64,000 nucleotides of DNA from Artocarpus heterophyllus. Its lineage: Eukaryota > Streptophyta > Magnoliopsida > Rosales > Moraceae. Positions 37,582 to 49,506 of the stretch are shown piece by piece. The DNA lies in NCBI GenBank assembly GCA_025403435.1, contig CM046347.1:26362597-26426596 (forward strand), given 5' to 3'. The translations under genes and the position numbers were made by a program. Numbering within the stretch: the first letter of the stretch is position 1; every line of letters begins with the position of its first letter. The notes under the pieces were generated by a model. That model saw nothing but the letters and a program-made list of their open reading frames with translations, searched no databases and was not told where the DNA came from.

Positions 37582-38149
37582 AGTACGAAATGAAATCTAT
37601 TACAAATGTTTAAAGTAAATTGGTAAAAATTATCAGCTCACAATATGTAAAAAAAGGTAAATACTTTATTTTAAAATGATTGTAGTGCTGTTTATCTAAA
37701 TCATTAAGAGAGGTGATTACAAAATAAAAATATTAATGTATTTGGAATACATTAAACGATTAGGATGGAAATATAATTCCTTTTGTAATCAATAAAAAAA
37801 AATCAAATTCTATTATTGTTGGTCATGTATACATAAAACCTTAATCATAAGTGCTTTATGGAGTCTCATTATGAATCAAAACTTTTGAACGCTTTTTTTT
37901 TGGAACGCTTTTTTTTGGCAACTTCGGCGCCATAAACCTATAGATATTTAGCAAAACACCTATATTGATGGCAATGTTAATCTTGTGAGGAAAATTGACC
38001 TATGATTTGCATTTGAATTGCTAACTAATGATATAGATGATAGTTTTATGTATTTTCACCCACATTTATCGTACGTGGGATCTTTCATTAAATTTTTCGA
38101 AATAAAAATTTTTGCATTTACTTTGTTTAAAATTGGGTTAACATTCATA
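37582..38149. other. Non-coding stretch inside the gypsy remnant
   Basis: AT-rich DNA between the left repeat and the protease fragment, with no counterpart next to the right repeat. I see no coding sequence. Confidence 0.4.
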
Positions 38150-39436
38150 AAAATGAACATTCCATGCTCTTCTATCTAGCTGCTGGGCAAACTTAGTTGA
38201 TATAAATGAATGAGTTGCTGCATAATCAAATAAAGCATAAGCATTGTGGTTGGCTACAGGATGCTCACCTGTCACCACTGTAGAAGTCCCAACTTCCGCA
38301 TCATTCCTGATAAAAGCATAGATGCGGGCCTATGGCTCTAGAGCTTCCAACCTTCCTTGCGAAATTGGTGGTCCTTCGATCCTGGCTTGGACTGCATGCA
38401 ACTGATTTGTTAGAGCTCTCAGCTGGTTCTGACCCGACTGATTCTAAGGGTTAGAATAAAACTGCTTAGTATAATGACCTTCCTTGCCATAAATATAAGC
38501 AACGGTTCAACCCAGCTCTACATTCTCCTAGATGTTTCTTCTTGCACTTAGAACCAATGGGGTAGTTGTTGTTATCATTCCCACTGTGGTTTTTCTTTTG
38601 AGGCTGGCCTTTTTGGTTGTCTATTTGAGATTTCCCTTTTTCTTGTTGTTATTATACTAGCCCTGTTGCTCGTTACCCTAGCCAAAATTATTGCCATGAT
38701 TCTTTTGTTGAGATTACGGGTTCTGTTTTGCTTTAGCCTTTTCCTCTTTCTTGGCCTTGAAAAACTTGTCTCTCTCTTCTCTGACCCAATAATCATTACG
38801 AACTGCTCGATGGATGCAATCCTCTACAAACTTGGGTGGTTCGCTCCCATTGCTAACTACCACAACAATGTTAGACCTAAACATTTTCATCATCCTCTTT
38901 ATTTTATCACTTTCATTGCTCACCATATGAGGGCAAAGTCGAGCTAGTTGCTTGAACTTCCATATAGCATCTTTTACTGACATATTACCTTGATGAAAGT
39001 TATTGAACCCATCCTCCTAGACTGCCATGGTGTACATATTGAAGTACATCTTGCGGCACTCGTTGACGAAATCTTACCAAATCATCTCATTAACATCTCT
39101 CCTCAATTCTACACTTTGCCACTAATAACAAGCTTTCTTCTTCAACACATAAGAGACACACAAGACCTTCTCTTGATCATTCAATCTCATAAAGTTTAGT
39201 ATCACCTAAACATCAGTTAGCCAATTGTTCACCTCTATAGGATCGGTGGAACCATCGAACTCTGGTGGCTTCAAACGTAGAAAGTTTTCCAACACTGTGT
39301 CCCATTGCATGTTTGCCATTAGTTGATCTCCTCATCCTCCCATTAATTTAGGTTCCAATGGGTCATGTGGCATTTCTTGATTATCCTATCTTCCAGCAGC
39401 TAAAAGATCTTCTGGTGCAAAAGGATCCCCTTGGTT
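38150..39436 (-). pseudogene. Gypsy gag, zinc knuckle and protease fragment
   Basis: Minus-strand translation gives gag with WKFKQLARLCPHMVSN and DCIHRAVRNDYWVREER (38983-38714). A damaged CX2C-type knuckle is near 38540-38490. An aspartic protease site reads FDYAATHSFIS instead of FDSGATHSFIS (about 38225-38190). Stops and frame changes occur throughout. The catalytic Ser-Gly is lost and RT is absent, so the fragment is inactive. Confidence 0.8.
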
Positions 39437-39657
39437 GTTATGTCCAACACTTGTGGTTTATCAATTTTCGGATTTTAAGAACAAATATTGAAGGAGCATT
39501 AATTATCGAATCGACTGATGCCGTAAAATCATGATTTTGCTAACATTCGGAGTCACCATTATTTTGAAAAATATTATTTCTTTTTTATATTGGATTCAAA
39601 CCATCGCTCCTGCGTTCAAAAGGAATTTTCACTCTATAAACTTTATAGTTAGGTAAA

Positions 39658-40848
39658 TGTTAAGAGTATATTTAGGGGTGGAGAAAGAGACTATATATAG
39701 ACCATTTCTGTACCATTCTCTAATATTATTTTTACACTAAAAAGGTAATTGAAAGTTTATTGCATGTGTGGTAATATAGCGGTAGCAGACAACCACATTT
39801 TAAGCGGAAACCGGGACTAATGGGTAAACGAAGATGCCTTTCTCTTTATCTCATCACAATCATTGGATTACCAATTAAGGGCCATGATTCTTGGGTGTTT
39901 TATTCACACGGCCTACCGAAGTACTGTCCTACATATATCTCTTTAAATGATGCATAGAGAAAATAGAGGCTTAAAAAAAATTTAGTGACCTTCTAAAATT
40001 GGAGACCATAAGCATGGCTCAATCTGTCTTGTGGTCAAGCATAAAGGCATAAAGAGGAGGTTGGCGAGGGCTTTGAATGAGAGATTATAGGTTGGTTCCA
40101 ATATTTCTTACACTTTCAAGCAAAAAGAGGGAAAAAAACTAGAAACGGCAATTATTAAAAAGGAGGAAAAAAAAAAACTAATGGGGCTAAAAAAAACTAG
40201 TGTAGTCTTTGATCCTAGTACAAACAACTGTTTATTTCTTATTGGGTGTTTGACAAAATTGGTTAGAATTAATTTTTTAGTTTAAAACACTGTAGTATAT
40301 GAGAGCTTTATACTGTAATAATTTTTTATTTTTTATCATAGTATATAAGAGTTTTATACTATGCTCTAACTAAAACGTTGGTTCTAATCAACTTTAACAA
40401 ATACCCTCTTAATTTTCTTTAATAAATTAATAAATTTATTTGATTGTACTTAACAAATGAATCAATTTATTTGATTGTTTATTTACTCTTGAGATAAGCA
40501 TTTTCAGTTGTAATTGGCCGCCTAAATTGCAGCTTACACGCCACCCGCCAAACTGGAATTAGGTATTGGATGTCACAAAAATATCAAACTTTTTTATTGC
40601 TTTTGTTTTTGCTGAAAGCACAAAAATATCACCCATAAAGAATTACAGAGTGATGTAAGTCTCACCGTAACATATAAATTTGTCCAATCACCATTACTAA
40701 ACTCTACTTTCGGCCTCTCATCTTCTTGACCAACATCTAGACCAGTCACCATTTGACACGTATCTAATAAATCCGAATATCGCAGTACCAAATCTTTCTT
40801 CTTGACAATTATAACTTGTAAGAAGGCGTGGAGCCTTCCTTTTGCGTG
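39658..40848. other. Upstream spacer of the HHP gene
   Basis: AT-rich, carries MITE copy B (40244-40406). The last 300 bp presumably include promoter sequence of the plus-strand gene. Confidence 0.5.
40244..40406. mobile_element. MITE copy B
   Basis: 163 bp with imperfect inverted ends: GGGTGTTTGACAAAATTGG and, inverted, GGGTATTTGTTAAAGTTGA. The interior contains GTAGTATATGAGAGCTTTAT and its inverted relative. Related to copy A (18344-18498). No clear target duplication. Confidence 0.6.
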
Positions 40849-40856
40849 TATAAAAG
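40849..40856 (+). promoter_or_regulatory. Candidate TATA box of the HHP gene
   Basis: TATAAAAG, 71 bp upstream of the ATG at 40920. The leader between them contains a (GA)n run (about 40894-40910). Spacing fits a start site near 40880. Confidence 0.65.
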
Positions 40857-40919
40857 GGGAGAAGCAGCACGCAGAATTCAGACAAAGCAAAACAGAGAGA
40901 GAGAGAGAGAACGATCAGG

Positions 40920-43900
40920 ATGGAACGGACGAGATCTTCCGGGCAACGACGATCACCGTCCGCCGGGGTGGAGGAACTTGTAAGACCGGATTTTTCATCG
41001 GCGATCGCGACGATGAGCGCGCATCGCCAACGGAAAGACTCTGTTAAGGCTGCAGAAAACGGAGCTGAGTCGGAAAAGACTACGGCGGCGGCGGTGAAGA
41101 GGCCGAGATTGGTGAAGTACGAGGAGTTGCCGGAGTATTTGAAGGACAACGAGTTCATTTTGGACCATTACCGGTGCGAATGGCCGTTGAAGGACTTGTT
41201 CCTCAGCCTCTTCTCTTTGCACAACGAGACGTTCAACATTTGGACGTAAGTTAGAGAGAGAGAGAGGAGAGAGAGATTGATAATTTCACGTGTAATTTCT
41301 TGTTAATTAATTTCAATTCTTGGGTTTAATTTTGGGTTTATTCGCAGGCATTTGTTAGGATTTCTGTTGTTCGCCGGACTGACGGCGGTGAGCTCGACTG
41401 GAAAGACGGAGCTTGGTGGGCCTCTAAGCAAATTCTCCAGGTTCGCGAGGACTTTTTTGTCATTTCATAATCTGATTATCCAATTTCGGAAAATGTGTTA
41501 TCACTAATTTTTTTTCCCCTTGATACAGCGCTTGGGGTTTGTTACCGTTGACTATGAATATGATGATTAGAACGACGACGGAGCTCAACGCCTCAAACAG
41601 CGCAATTCAGGTGCGTTTTGTCGTTTGTCGTTTTCTTAGTTTTATTTTTTGTTTTGTTTTTCTGTAAAGGAATAAATCGGGGTCCACAGAGTAGTGTGTC
41701 TGTGGGCCCGAAATGTACTCTTTGTGTGTGTGTGATCTAGACGATGTTAGGACCGACTTTTCGTGTTTGTTGGCTTCTACGGTGATGATTTTCCATGCGT
41801 CTAATCAATCAAAGACGCGCAAGAGCCGACAACCGTTGGATATATTATTTCGCTTTAGCACCTTTTCCGTCCTCCACTTTATTGATTTTTTTTTTTTTTT
41901 TTAACGCTTTAGGAATATTTTGACGCCGGTTACGTTTTTCCTTCTTCGAGGGACAGAGAGTAGTAAGAAGAAAGGAGTTAGATATAAGATAACAAGGTTT
42001 GGATTAAATCTTTTGGTATGGTTAAAAGGACAGATCTTTAATACTATTTAAGAGAAATTATATTAAATAATATTTAAAAAACACTAATGGTAGTAAGTCG
42101 TAGGTTTTCAAAACATTTATGGTAAATAATGTAAATTTATCTCGAAATAATTCTTATTTATCTAATAAATAAATTTGAGATGTAAATAATTTATTTATAA
42201 TTTTTCAATGTAAATAAGTAACACAATAAAAATTATTTACATGGTTTTTTTGTTGTTTACTGTAAATACTTTTAAACCTTGTTATTTCAAAAAGTTTTAA
42301 AATCTATTATTTAACTTATTTTTTTAAAATTATTATATTGTGTATGTTACTATTTGTTACCATCTTATTTTTCTATTTGTTTGAAATTTAATTGAAACAA
42401 CAAAATATAATTTGAACTAACCTTTTCATTTAATATTTACAAGAGAGATCGTTGCAGCGAAAGTTAATTAGAATTACATTTTACAGTTAAAATTGTGCTT
42501 CTAAATGCCCTATGAGTTGGTGGCTTCGAAGGGCACTCTCTCTCTCCTTGCTTTCTCTTCCTTGTCTTGTCTCTCCTTCGAAACAATTGGATGGACCCTC
42601 TTTTTCTTTCGTTCCCAAAAGGCAAATATTTTGATTCAAAGTCAACAGCAATATTAGGACCACATTTCAAAATTAATCCTCATATCTCTACTAAACTTTA
42701 TTAAATTGTATCTTTATACAATCCAACAATTTAAATTATAACAGACCGATTGATATTTTATCAGAGTATTTTTTTTCATATTTTTTTGTTTTTTTCTTTC
42801 CCAGTCTTCTTCACTTTCCCATAGCACAAGTAAAAAGAAAAAACCAATTTTACAAATTAAAGTTACGATAGGCTTGTCAATTTTATGTCTGTATCCTTTG
42901 TATTACATGAAGTACATACTTATCTTTCTTTCTTCCTTTCTTTTTCTACTTTGAAGACAAACCTTGAGCCAGGAGGCCAAGACCACAAGCATGCTGAACC
43001 AGTCAACCTATATCCACCTGCAATTACTTCATCAGTCTCTTAGAGGATTTATGTATTAGGATGTAATTATTGACTAAGGGAGTCGAAACATCATACCATT
43101 TTGATTTTTATAAAAGCTAAATTGTATGAGAAATTTGAGAGCTCACAAATGCGCACATATGTTTATATATATAAACACTTTATTTTCATTCAACCACTTG
43201 CCTTACTTCAGTTGTTGTTCTCACGCACTCATTTTGCCACTTCGCATAATCTGCATGAAATTATCAACTATGTACTAATATAAAGCGCAGGTCTAATCTT
43301 ATTTTCCTTCATTTTCTGGCTACAGGATTCTCAAGTGAGGCAAATTTCACACCTATCAAGACACAGCGAAGCTCCTTTAAACGCCAACAATATCGTCCCA
43401 AGATGGCCATGGTTTATCTTCTTGGCAGGCTCAATGACATGCTTGATCTGCAGCACTATCTCCCACCTCCTCTACTCCCACTCCAAGCGCTTCAACCTCT
43501 TCTTCTGGCGCCTAGACTACGCCGGCATCTCCGTTATGGTCGTCTCCTCCTTCTTCGCCCCCATCTACTACGCCTTCTCTTGCAACCCCTACTCCCGCTC
43601 TCTCTACCTCACCTCCATTTCGCTCCTTGGCATTCTTGTCGTCATCACCCTTCTCTCTCCTTCCCTAACCTCTCCTCGCTATCGCCCTTTTAGGGCTTAC
43701 CTCTTCCTTGCCATGGGGTTCTCCGGGGTGATCCCTGCGGTGCACGCCATTGTGCTTCATTGGGGTACTCGTCATATCACTGTGGCTATTTTTTATGAGA
43801 TTGCCATGGCTTTCTTCTATGCTTCAGGAGCTGCTTTCTACGTGAAGAGGGTGCCGGAGCGATGGAGTCCCGGAAAGTTTGATATTGCCGGGCACAGCCA

Positions 43901-43997
43901 TCAGATATTTCATGTCTTTGTAGTTCTAGGGGCTCTTTCCCACGGCGTCGCCACTCTGGTTGCGTTTGACCTTCGCCGTGGATCGCCTACTTGTTAA
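40920..43997 (+). CDS. Heptahelical membrane protein, PAQR family (HHP4/HHP5-like)
   Basis: Four exons: 40920-41245, 41348-41440, 41529-41610, 43326-43997. All junctions are GT-AG; 1173 nt, 390 residues, close to the roughly 385 of Arabidopsis HHP4. The cytosolic N-terminus contains [17 protein letters not shown] and [10 protein letters not shown], typical of plant PAQR proteins. Seven hydrophobic segments follow: about 110-126, 192-213, 225-250, 258-278, 287-310, 318-338, 359-381. By analogy with adiponectin receptors, His214 (ISHLLYSHS), His359 and His363 (HSHQIFH) should bind zinc, and Asp231 is in LDYAG. All are present, so the catalytic/zinc site looks intact. Plant members are induced by hormones and osmotic stress; the reaction in plants is not settled. 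A second in-frame ATG at residue 32 is a possible alternative start. Intron 3 is long (1715 bp). Convergent with the REC/TSS gene. Confidence 0.94.
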
Positions 43998-44924
43998 TAC
44001 TATTAATTTTGTTAGCCGCGAAAAGCCGTCTAGCTATTTATTAACAGAACATTCTGAATACTTAGATGTTAACAACATGTGCTAAATCTTAACAAGTTCG
44101 AGTCGTGATATGTAGAAACGCCTTATTGTCCGTTCCACGCTTAATTTGTGCCGGAAGAATGGTGAGGGTTTTCATCATCTGGAGTGGAAAATTTTGTCTC
44201 TTATTGGGGGAGAGCAGAAAACTGGTTTCAGGTTCATGAGAGACCGGTAGGTCTTATTGTTGTACTTTGGCATTTGAATATTTCCTCACAATTATAGAGA
44301 TGGTATGAATTTAGGATTACGAGATAAAGTTTTCTTTCTCCTACTCGGACATTTTAGTTTTACTGTAAGGTATAAGAATGAAAGAGATTAACTGAAAGAA
44401 CAATGCAAGGGGTGACACTTTTTTGTCACGAGGAGCAAGTTTTTAGAGTTTAGACTTGAAGACAAATGCATAAATTGAAAAAAGAAAAAGCAGAGAAAAG
44501 CATACAATCAATTCTGATCAATTACTTGTATACCAAGAAATTTGAATTGATGCAGAGCTTCCAACCATTGAACGTCTCCAAGAGTATATGAGCTGGAAAA
44601 GCACAGAACCTCTAAAGCTTATTTTGGGTTCTCATCTAACAGAACAAAAATAGTATTGGCAAAAAACAAAAAGAAAAATAAAAATTGGAAACTGTCACCA
44701 AGGATCTACTCAAAGGATCTTCCTTTAGTTTATTAACTACCGCGTTATGAACTATTAGGCAGTTAACGATTCCCGTCTGATTCTCCGGAAAAGCCGAACT
44801 GTATTAGCACCATATTCACATCGCACAGGTTTGATTGAAGTCTACTAGCGCCAGACGCATCATAGCAAAATCTTCACCTCTTTATTGCTTCTGTAGGCTC
44901 TCACAACCACACAGCCTCGAGCTA
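43998..44924. other. Intergenic region between convergent genes
   Basis: About 930 bp holding the 3' UTRs of both the plus-strand HHP gene and the minus-strand REC/TSS gene. No open frame of interest. With 3' ends facing, transcripts could overlap, but the ends cannot be fixed from sequence alone. Confidence 0.5.
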
Positions 44925-47900
44925 TTAACAGCTTGCCTTCATATCTAAAAGAATTTCAGAATCTTTCTTCCAACTTGTAACTTCAATGACCTCAGCTTCG
45001 TTGTCACTGTAATCTCCCCAACATTTGGCTGGTTTTTCCTCGACTACTACGTTGCTGGCTTCTTTCGCCACAGGAACTACTTCAACTTGGCTTGTTTCAA
45101 TGTTAGGACCAGCATTTACTGTACCTACAATTTGATCTTCTTGAGGCTTTTCTTCAGTTGTCTGTGTTTCACAATGGACTTCTGCTGAGGGCTTCTCAGT
45201 ACTCTCCTCTACAGCAGCTTCAGCAGTGTTGCTTTCGATACCAGTGCTAACATTCACAAGACCTGCTGACTCTACTGAACCAATTGGGGACGTTGGAAAA
45301 CCGTTTTGAGTAACTGGAATACCATTCAGTGATGCTGAACATCCATTTGGAGACAAGGGAATACCATTTGGAGACACAGTATAACCATTTGGAGATATAG
45401 GATAACCATTTGGAGATACTGGGTAGCCATTGGGAACCCAAATTTGGCTCGGTACAAACTCAGCCGCATGTGGGTTCATTATTCGCGGAGGACTGAAATG
45501 GTTAGCATCACCAATGTGTTCACCATTGTTGTAACTTGGTTTATTACGTGAAACCCGAGTTCCGGTTCTGTTGTAGCCACCAGACAACCGTGGACCATAT
45601 GGAACCCTGGCTGTTGCTGACTGATGAGGTGATCTTTGGACAGGATTAACTGTGAGCATTATTGGAGCAATGTTAACGGGTGGGGGCAAAATTCCTCCAT
45701 GCTCTTTGAAGCCTGGAACTGGGATAGAACCAAAAACAGGAATCGTTGACGGATTGAACGGAGGTGCAGCCGCGGAAAGTTTCTTCGTCGACTCCTTTCC
45801 AGTTTCAGGCCCGTCATGCTTTTCTCCTTCAGTTGCCACTGGCTCGCCACCTGTTTCACCATTAGGTAAATGGCATGGCTTTTCATCACCTTCTCCAATT
45901 TTGATGTCTGCGTCTACGGCCTCCTTTTCAAGCGATAGGTTCGTATTTTCAGTTAAAAGAGATTTGGTGGTCCCTATACCAGGGCGACTTCCTGGTACCG
46001 CTGCTTCTGACTGCTTATTTTTTGGGGCGCTGGCGTTTGAATTTTTAGCAGAAACAAGTTTTTCAACTCCAGGAACTGCAACACTACCAGATTTTGCTTC
46101 TGTGTCCTCAACCGTGGTTTCCGCCTCCATCTCTCCAACAATGACAATCTTTCCCACATCCAAGGATTCTTTTACAACAGTATCCTCAACTTTAGCACGT
46201 TTTTCATCCTCGTTGGAGTTTTTAGTTTTCTCCTCAGAAACCACAATCTGTTTCACTTCTACAGGTAATTGAATTTTGTCTACTTCCACGTCCTTTACCA
46301 TTGTCACTTCACCAAATGGGGCGTCTGCAGCCCCAGTCTCCTGGCTCACCTGCGAGCTTTGTTTGGTGGGAGAACCATCTTTTGGCAACTGGTCGGTCAC
46401 TGCCTTCACAATTGTCCCAGGTCGAGCAAGGGCAACTTCTTTGTAAGAAAAAAATTTTCCAGCCGCCTGAACATTAATTTGACTTGCGGTAGGAGCAGAT
46501 TTGGCGACTGGATCTACTGAAGCCGGGCTAGCTGGGGCTGACTTTGGGTTTGATTGCCTCTCTGCTCCCCCATTAGCTGGCAAAACAGGGTTAGCTTGCT
46601 TCAGACTGAAGCTTGCACTCTTACTGAACTTTTTGGCTACAGGAAGAGCATCACCGGCAGAAGTATTAGGCTCATTTGGGGATGTTTTTGCCGATGTAAA
46701 ATTAGTAGATTTTCCTCGGTATCTTTGAGTCTGGGATGCGTTCATAAAGTTAGTATTCAGTTTTGCCAGACTTGGCCGCCTCGAACCAGAGGGCTTGCGC
46801 CCTGTAAGCGAGCGACTCTTGGGAATTGCTTCTTGCCATCCTTCATCTGAGATGTCATCCTCAGCCAAATCATCATTTGCATTCGGTATGCCCGGTTGAT
46901 CTGGTAGGCTTGAATCAGGTTTTTCATCTCTCAGTTCTGCAAATTTAACTTCAGATTTGTTTTCTTTATCACGTGAACTCTCAGCAGTTGGAAAACTAGC
47001 GACCAAGAGTTCATCCTTCTGATATTCATCGGAGAATACTTCCCAATTTTGACCAGATTTGCCTTTGACCTGCGTAGTAAGGAGAAAATTTTCTTCCCTT
47101 TCAGATTATTTCAGCAATTTATGAGCATACATATAGAAGATTAAAACCAGGGACAGTTACATGACCTTTGAACGAGCTCTCTTTTGTGCTTCTCTTGCCT
47201 TCATATCAGCATCTGGGGTTATATAATCCAAAAGGTCCGACACACTGATCAAAGAAAATGAAAAACGTTACAGCTAATTGTCAAAATCAACTTCTTGGGC
47301 AGCAAAAAGAAGCCCAAAATAAAATAATTTTGATAGATACTAGAGGCCAGTTAAACACGATTATTGATCAGATTCATTATCATGAGCGTGCATCAACCTT
47401 GTAATTGAATAAACTTGTTCATCAGTAAAACTATTCAAATAATTGTACCAGAGAGAAGCTATTACTGCCGACTTTTAGACGACGAAGCCCCTTGATTGAG
47501 CAATTAATCATTTATGTACGAGCTTAATCTGGTTATAATGATTACCTTAAATGACCTTTGCTGGAGATTGAGGCATCTGGTTTTGGAGTACCATTGCGAG
47601 CAGCTTCTTGCTGCTCCAAAGCCTTGGACTCGAAATACTCAAGCCATGCCGCAGCATCCTAGAAAATTTCATTTTTGTCATAATTGAGAAACAAGGATCA
47701 GGAAAGGAAAAAAAAAAAAATGTCGAATGAGCCTAATACTACCTGTGTGCGTAGATCCTCAGACCCAAGCTTCGCCTGTAGAATTTGTAGGGTAGTTTGT
47801 TCATGTTGAACACTTAAAGAATAAGCTTCCATCAAAGAGAGGGCAATGGCTATAGCATGATAGCTAGCAGCAGTCTGAAAAAGAAAATAAGAACACGAGT

Positions 47901-49474
47901 TAGGTATAGAAAATTACCAACACATGAAGATAATATTACAAAAATACAAAGTCCCTGAGATTGAAAAATGACATGTGAAAGTGGGGTCAAAGACTCAAAG
48001 ATAATAGAGGAAAGTAGCTATTTTGAGTGTGTTAAGCCTCATTAAGAGGCAGAGAACACTTGTATTCTAATTTTATGATCATTTGGTGGCTTGTGTTAGC
48101 TTGATATTCAAATCCAGAAAATGGTTTGACCCAATGTCTCTTTTTCTTTTTCTCTTTTTTCTCTTTTTTTTTTTTTTTTTTTGCCTTTTTCTTTCTTTTT
48201 TTTCCAGCGTTTTAGTTCATGCACTACCTACAAGATTTTAAGATGATAACAAACTATATTTTATCTTGCAAACCAGGATAAAGGTTTATATTGACATCTA
48301 CCTAGTTCTTAGAAACTTGCATCAATAATTTAGAGAAAGCAAGAGTGAGACCTGTATATGGTCAGCTCCAAGTAGCCTTTGATTACATTTCAGGGCCTCA
48401 TGGAGATACCTCAGAGCAACATGGACATTCCCCAAACCTTCTTCCATCATAGCTACATTAATGTAGGTGGCAGCAGTGTTGGGATGAGACGGCCCGCATG
48501 TTAAATGCAAAAGATACAATGCACGATTGACATACCTAGAATATGGAGGGAAAAAAAGTGAGCTATAGAATATTATTGGCCAAGTTAACATTGAAAATGT
48601 AAAGCAAATGTATAAGTTTTGTCATCTTCAATTGGTATGCCATTATGGGAAGGTTTGGATTTCTTTACAGCATAGCAAATGAATTATTGGTGTCAAAGAA
48701 TCTTATTTGCCCCAACCGGCACTTAAACCCGCACTTTCAATCCAATAACTCTACAGTAATCAACTAAGTTAATATTTTGAATACAAAAAATTTTGACAAT
48801 GAATTGCAACAATAGGAAAAATTATCAAAAAATACACAAAGGCAATGAAGAACTGAGGATAGCCATTGCGCTGTAATGAGCTATACTTATAAAATTAGGA
48901 TGAACACAAAAGCATACTTCAGGGCCAATTCTGTATGTTGAAGCCGATAGTAGAAAACAGCTAGATCCCCGTAACTTTTCATTGTATCAGGATGATCAAG
49001 TCCAAGCTCTCTCTCATTAATATCCAGTGCTTTTTGCTGATAAATGGTAGCCTGGCTCAAAGAAACAAAGTCGTTGAGTTAATAAATTATCTATGAAACA
49101 GGATTGGCAATCAGAAATATCATGGAAAGAGGTGGCTAAAATATGACAGTTCGACACTTCAAATTAAATAATATAAAGTGGACAATTTTGTATTACATGA
49201 CACAGATAGGATAGAACCATATGCAGCGTGGATGACTAGTTTGTGGTAAATGCTTTGCAAGGATATACCTGATTGAAGTCCCCTGTATGATAGAGCACAA
49301 CAGCCAGAAGACTATATGCTCCTGCTGTCATTCGATGATAAGGCCCACATACTGATACGAGTTTTGCGAGTGCCTTGATGATTGGATACCAAAGAGTGGT
49401 TCAATCAACTATTGGAGCTAGAACCATGATATTAAGACAAAACGAGTAAGTCACTACATACCTTGGTTCCATAA

Positions 49475-49506
<32 letters not shown>

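Larger units (their letters stand above)
37373..39657 (-). mobile_element. Internally deleted Ty3/gypsy-type element
   Basis: Two direct repeats of about 210-220 bp (37373-37581 and 39437-39657; both start GTTATGT(T)CCAACAC and end near TTTATAGTTAGGTAAA) enclose gypsy gag and protease fragments on the minus strand and nothing of RT or integrase. The repeats may be LTRs. However, gag coding abuts the right repeat with no leader or primer-binding site, so they could instead be a duplicated flank. Confidence 0.6.

Noticed and set aside
45267..45434. Possible CRISPR-like array
   Set aside because: The repeats are contiguous 21-bp coding units without spacers, in a plant gene exon.
45652..46272. 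206-codon plus-strand open frame
   Set aside because: It is antisense to the last exon of REC/TSS, whose frame is supported by splice continuity and family similarity; the antisense frame has no domain.
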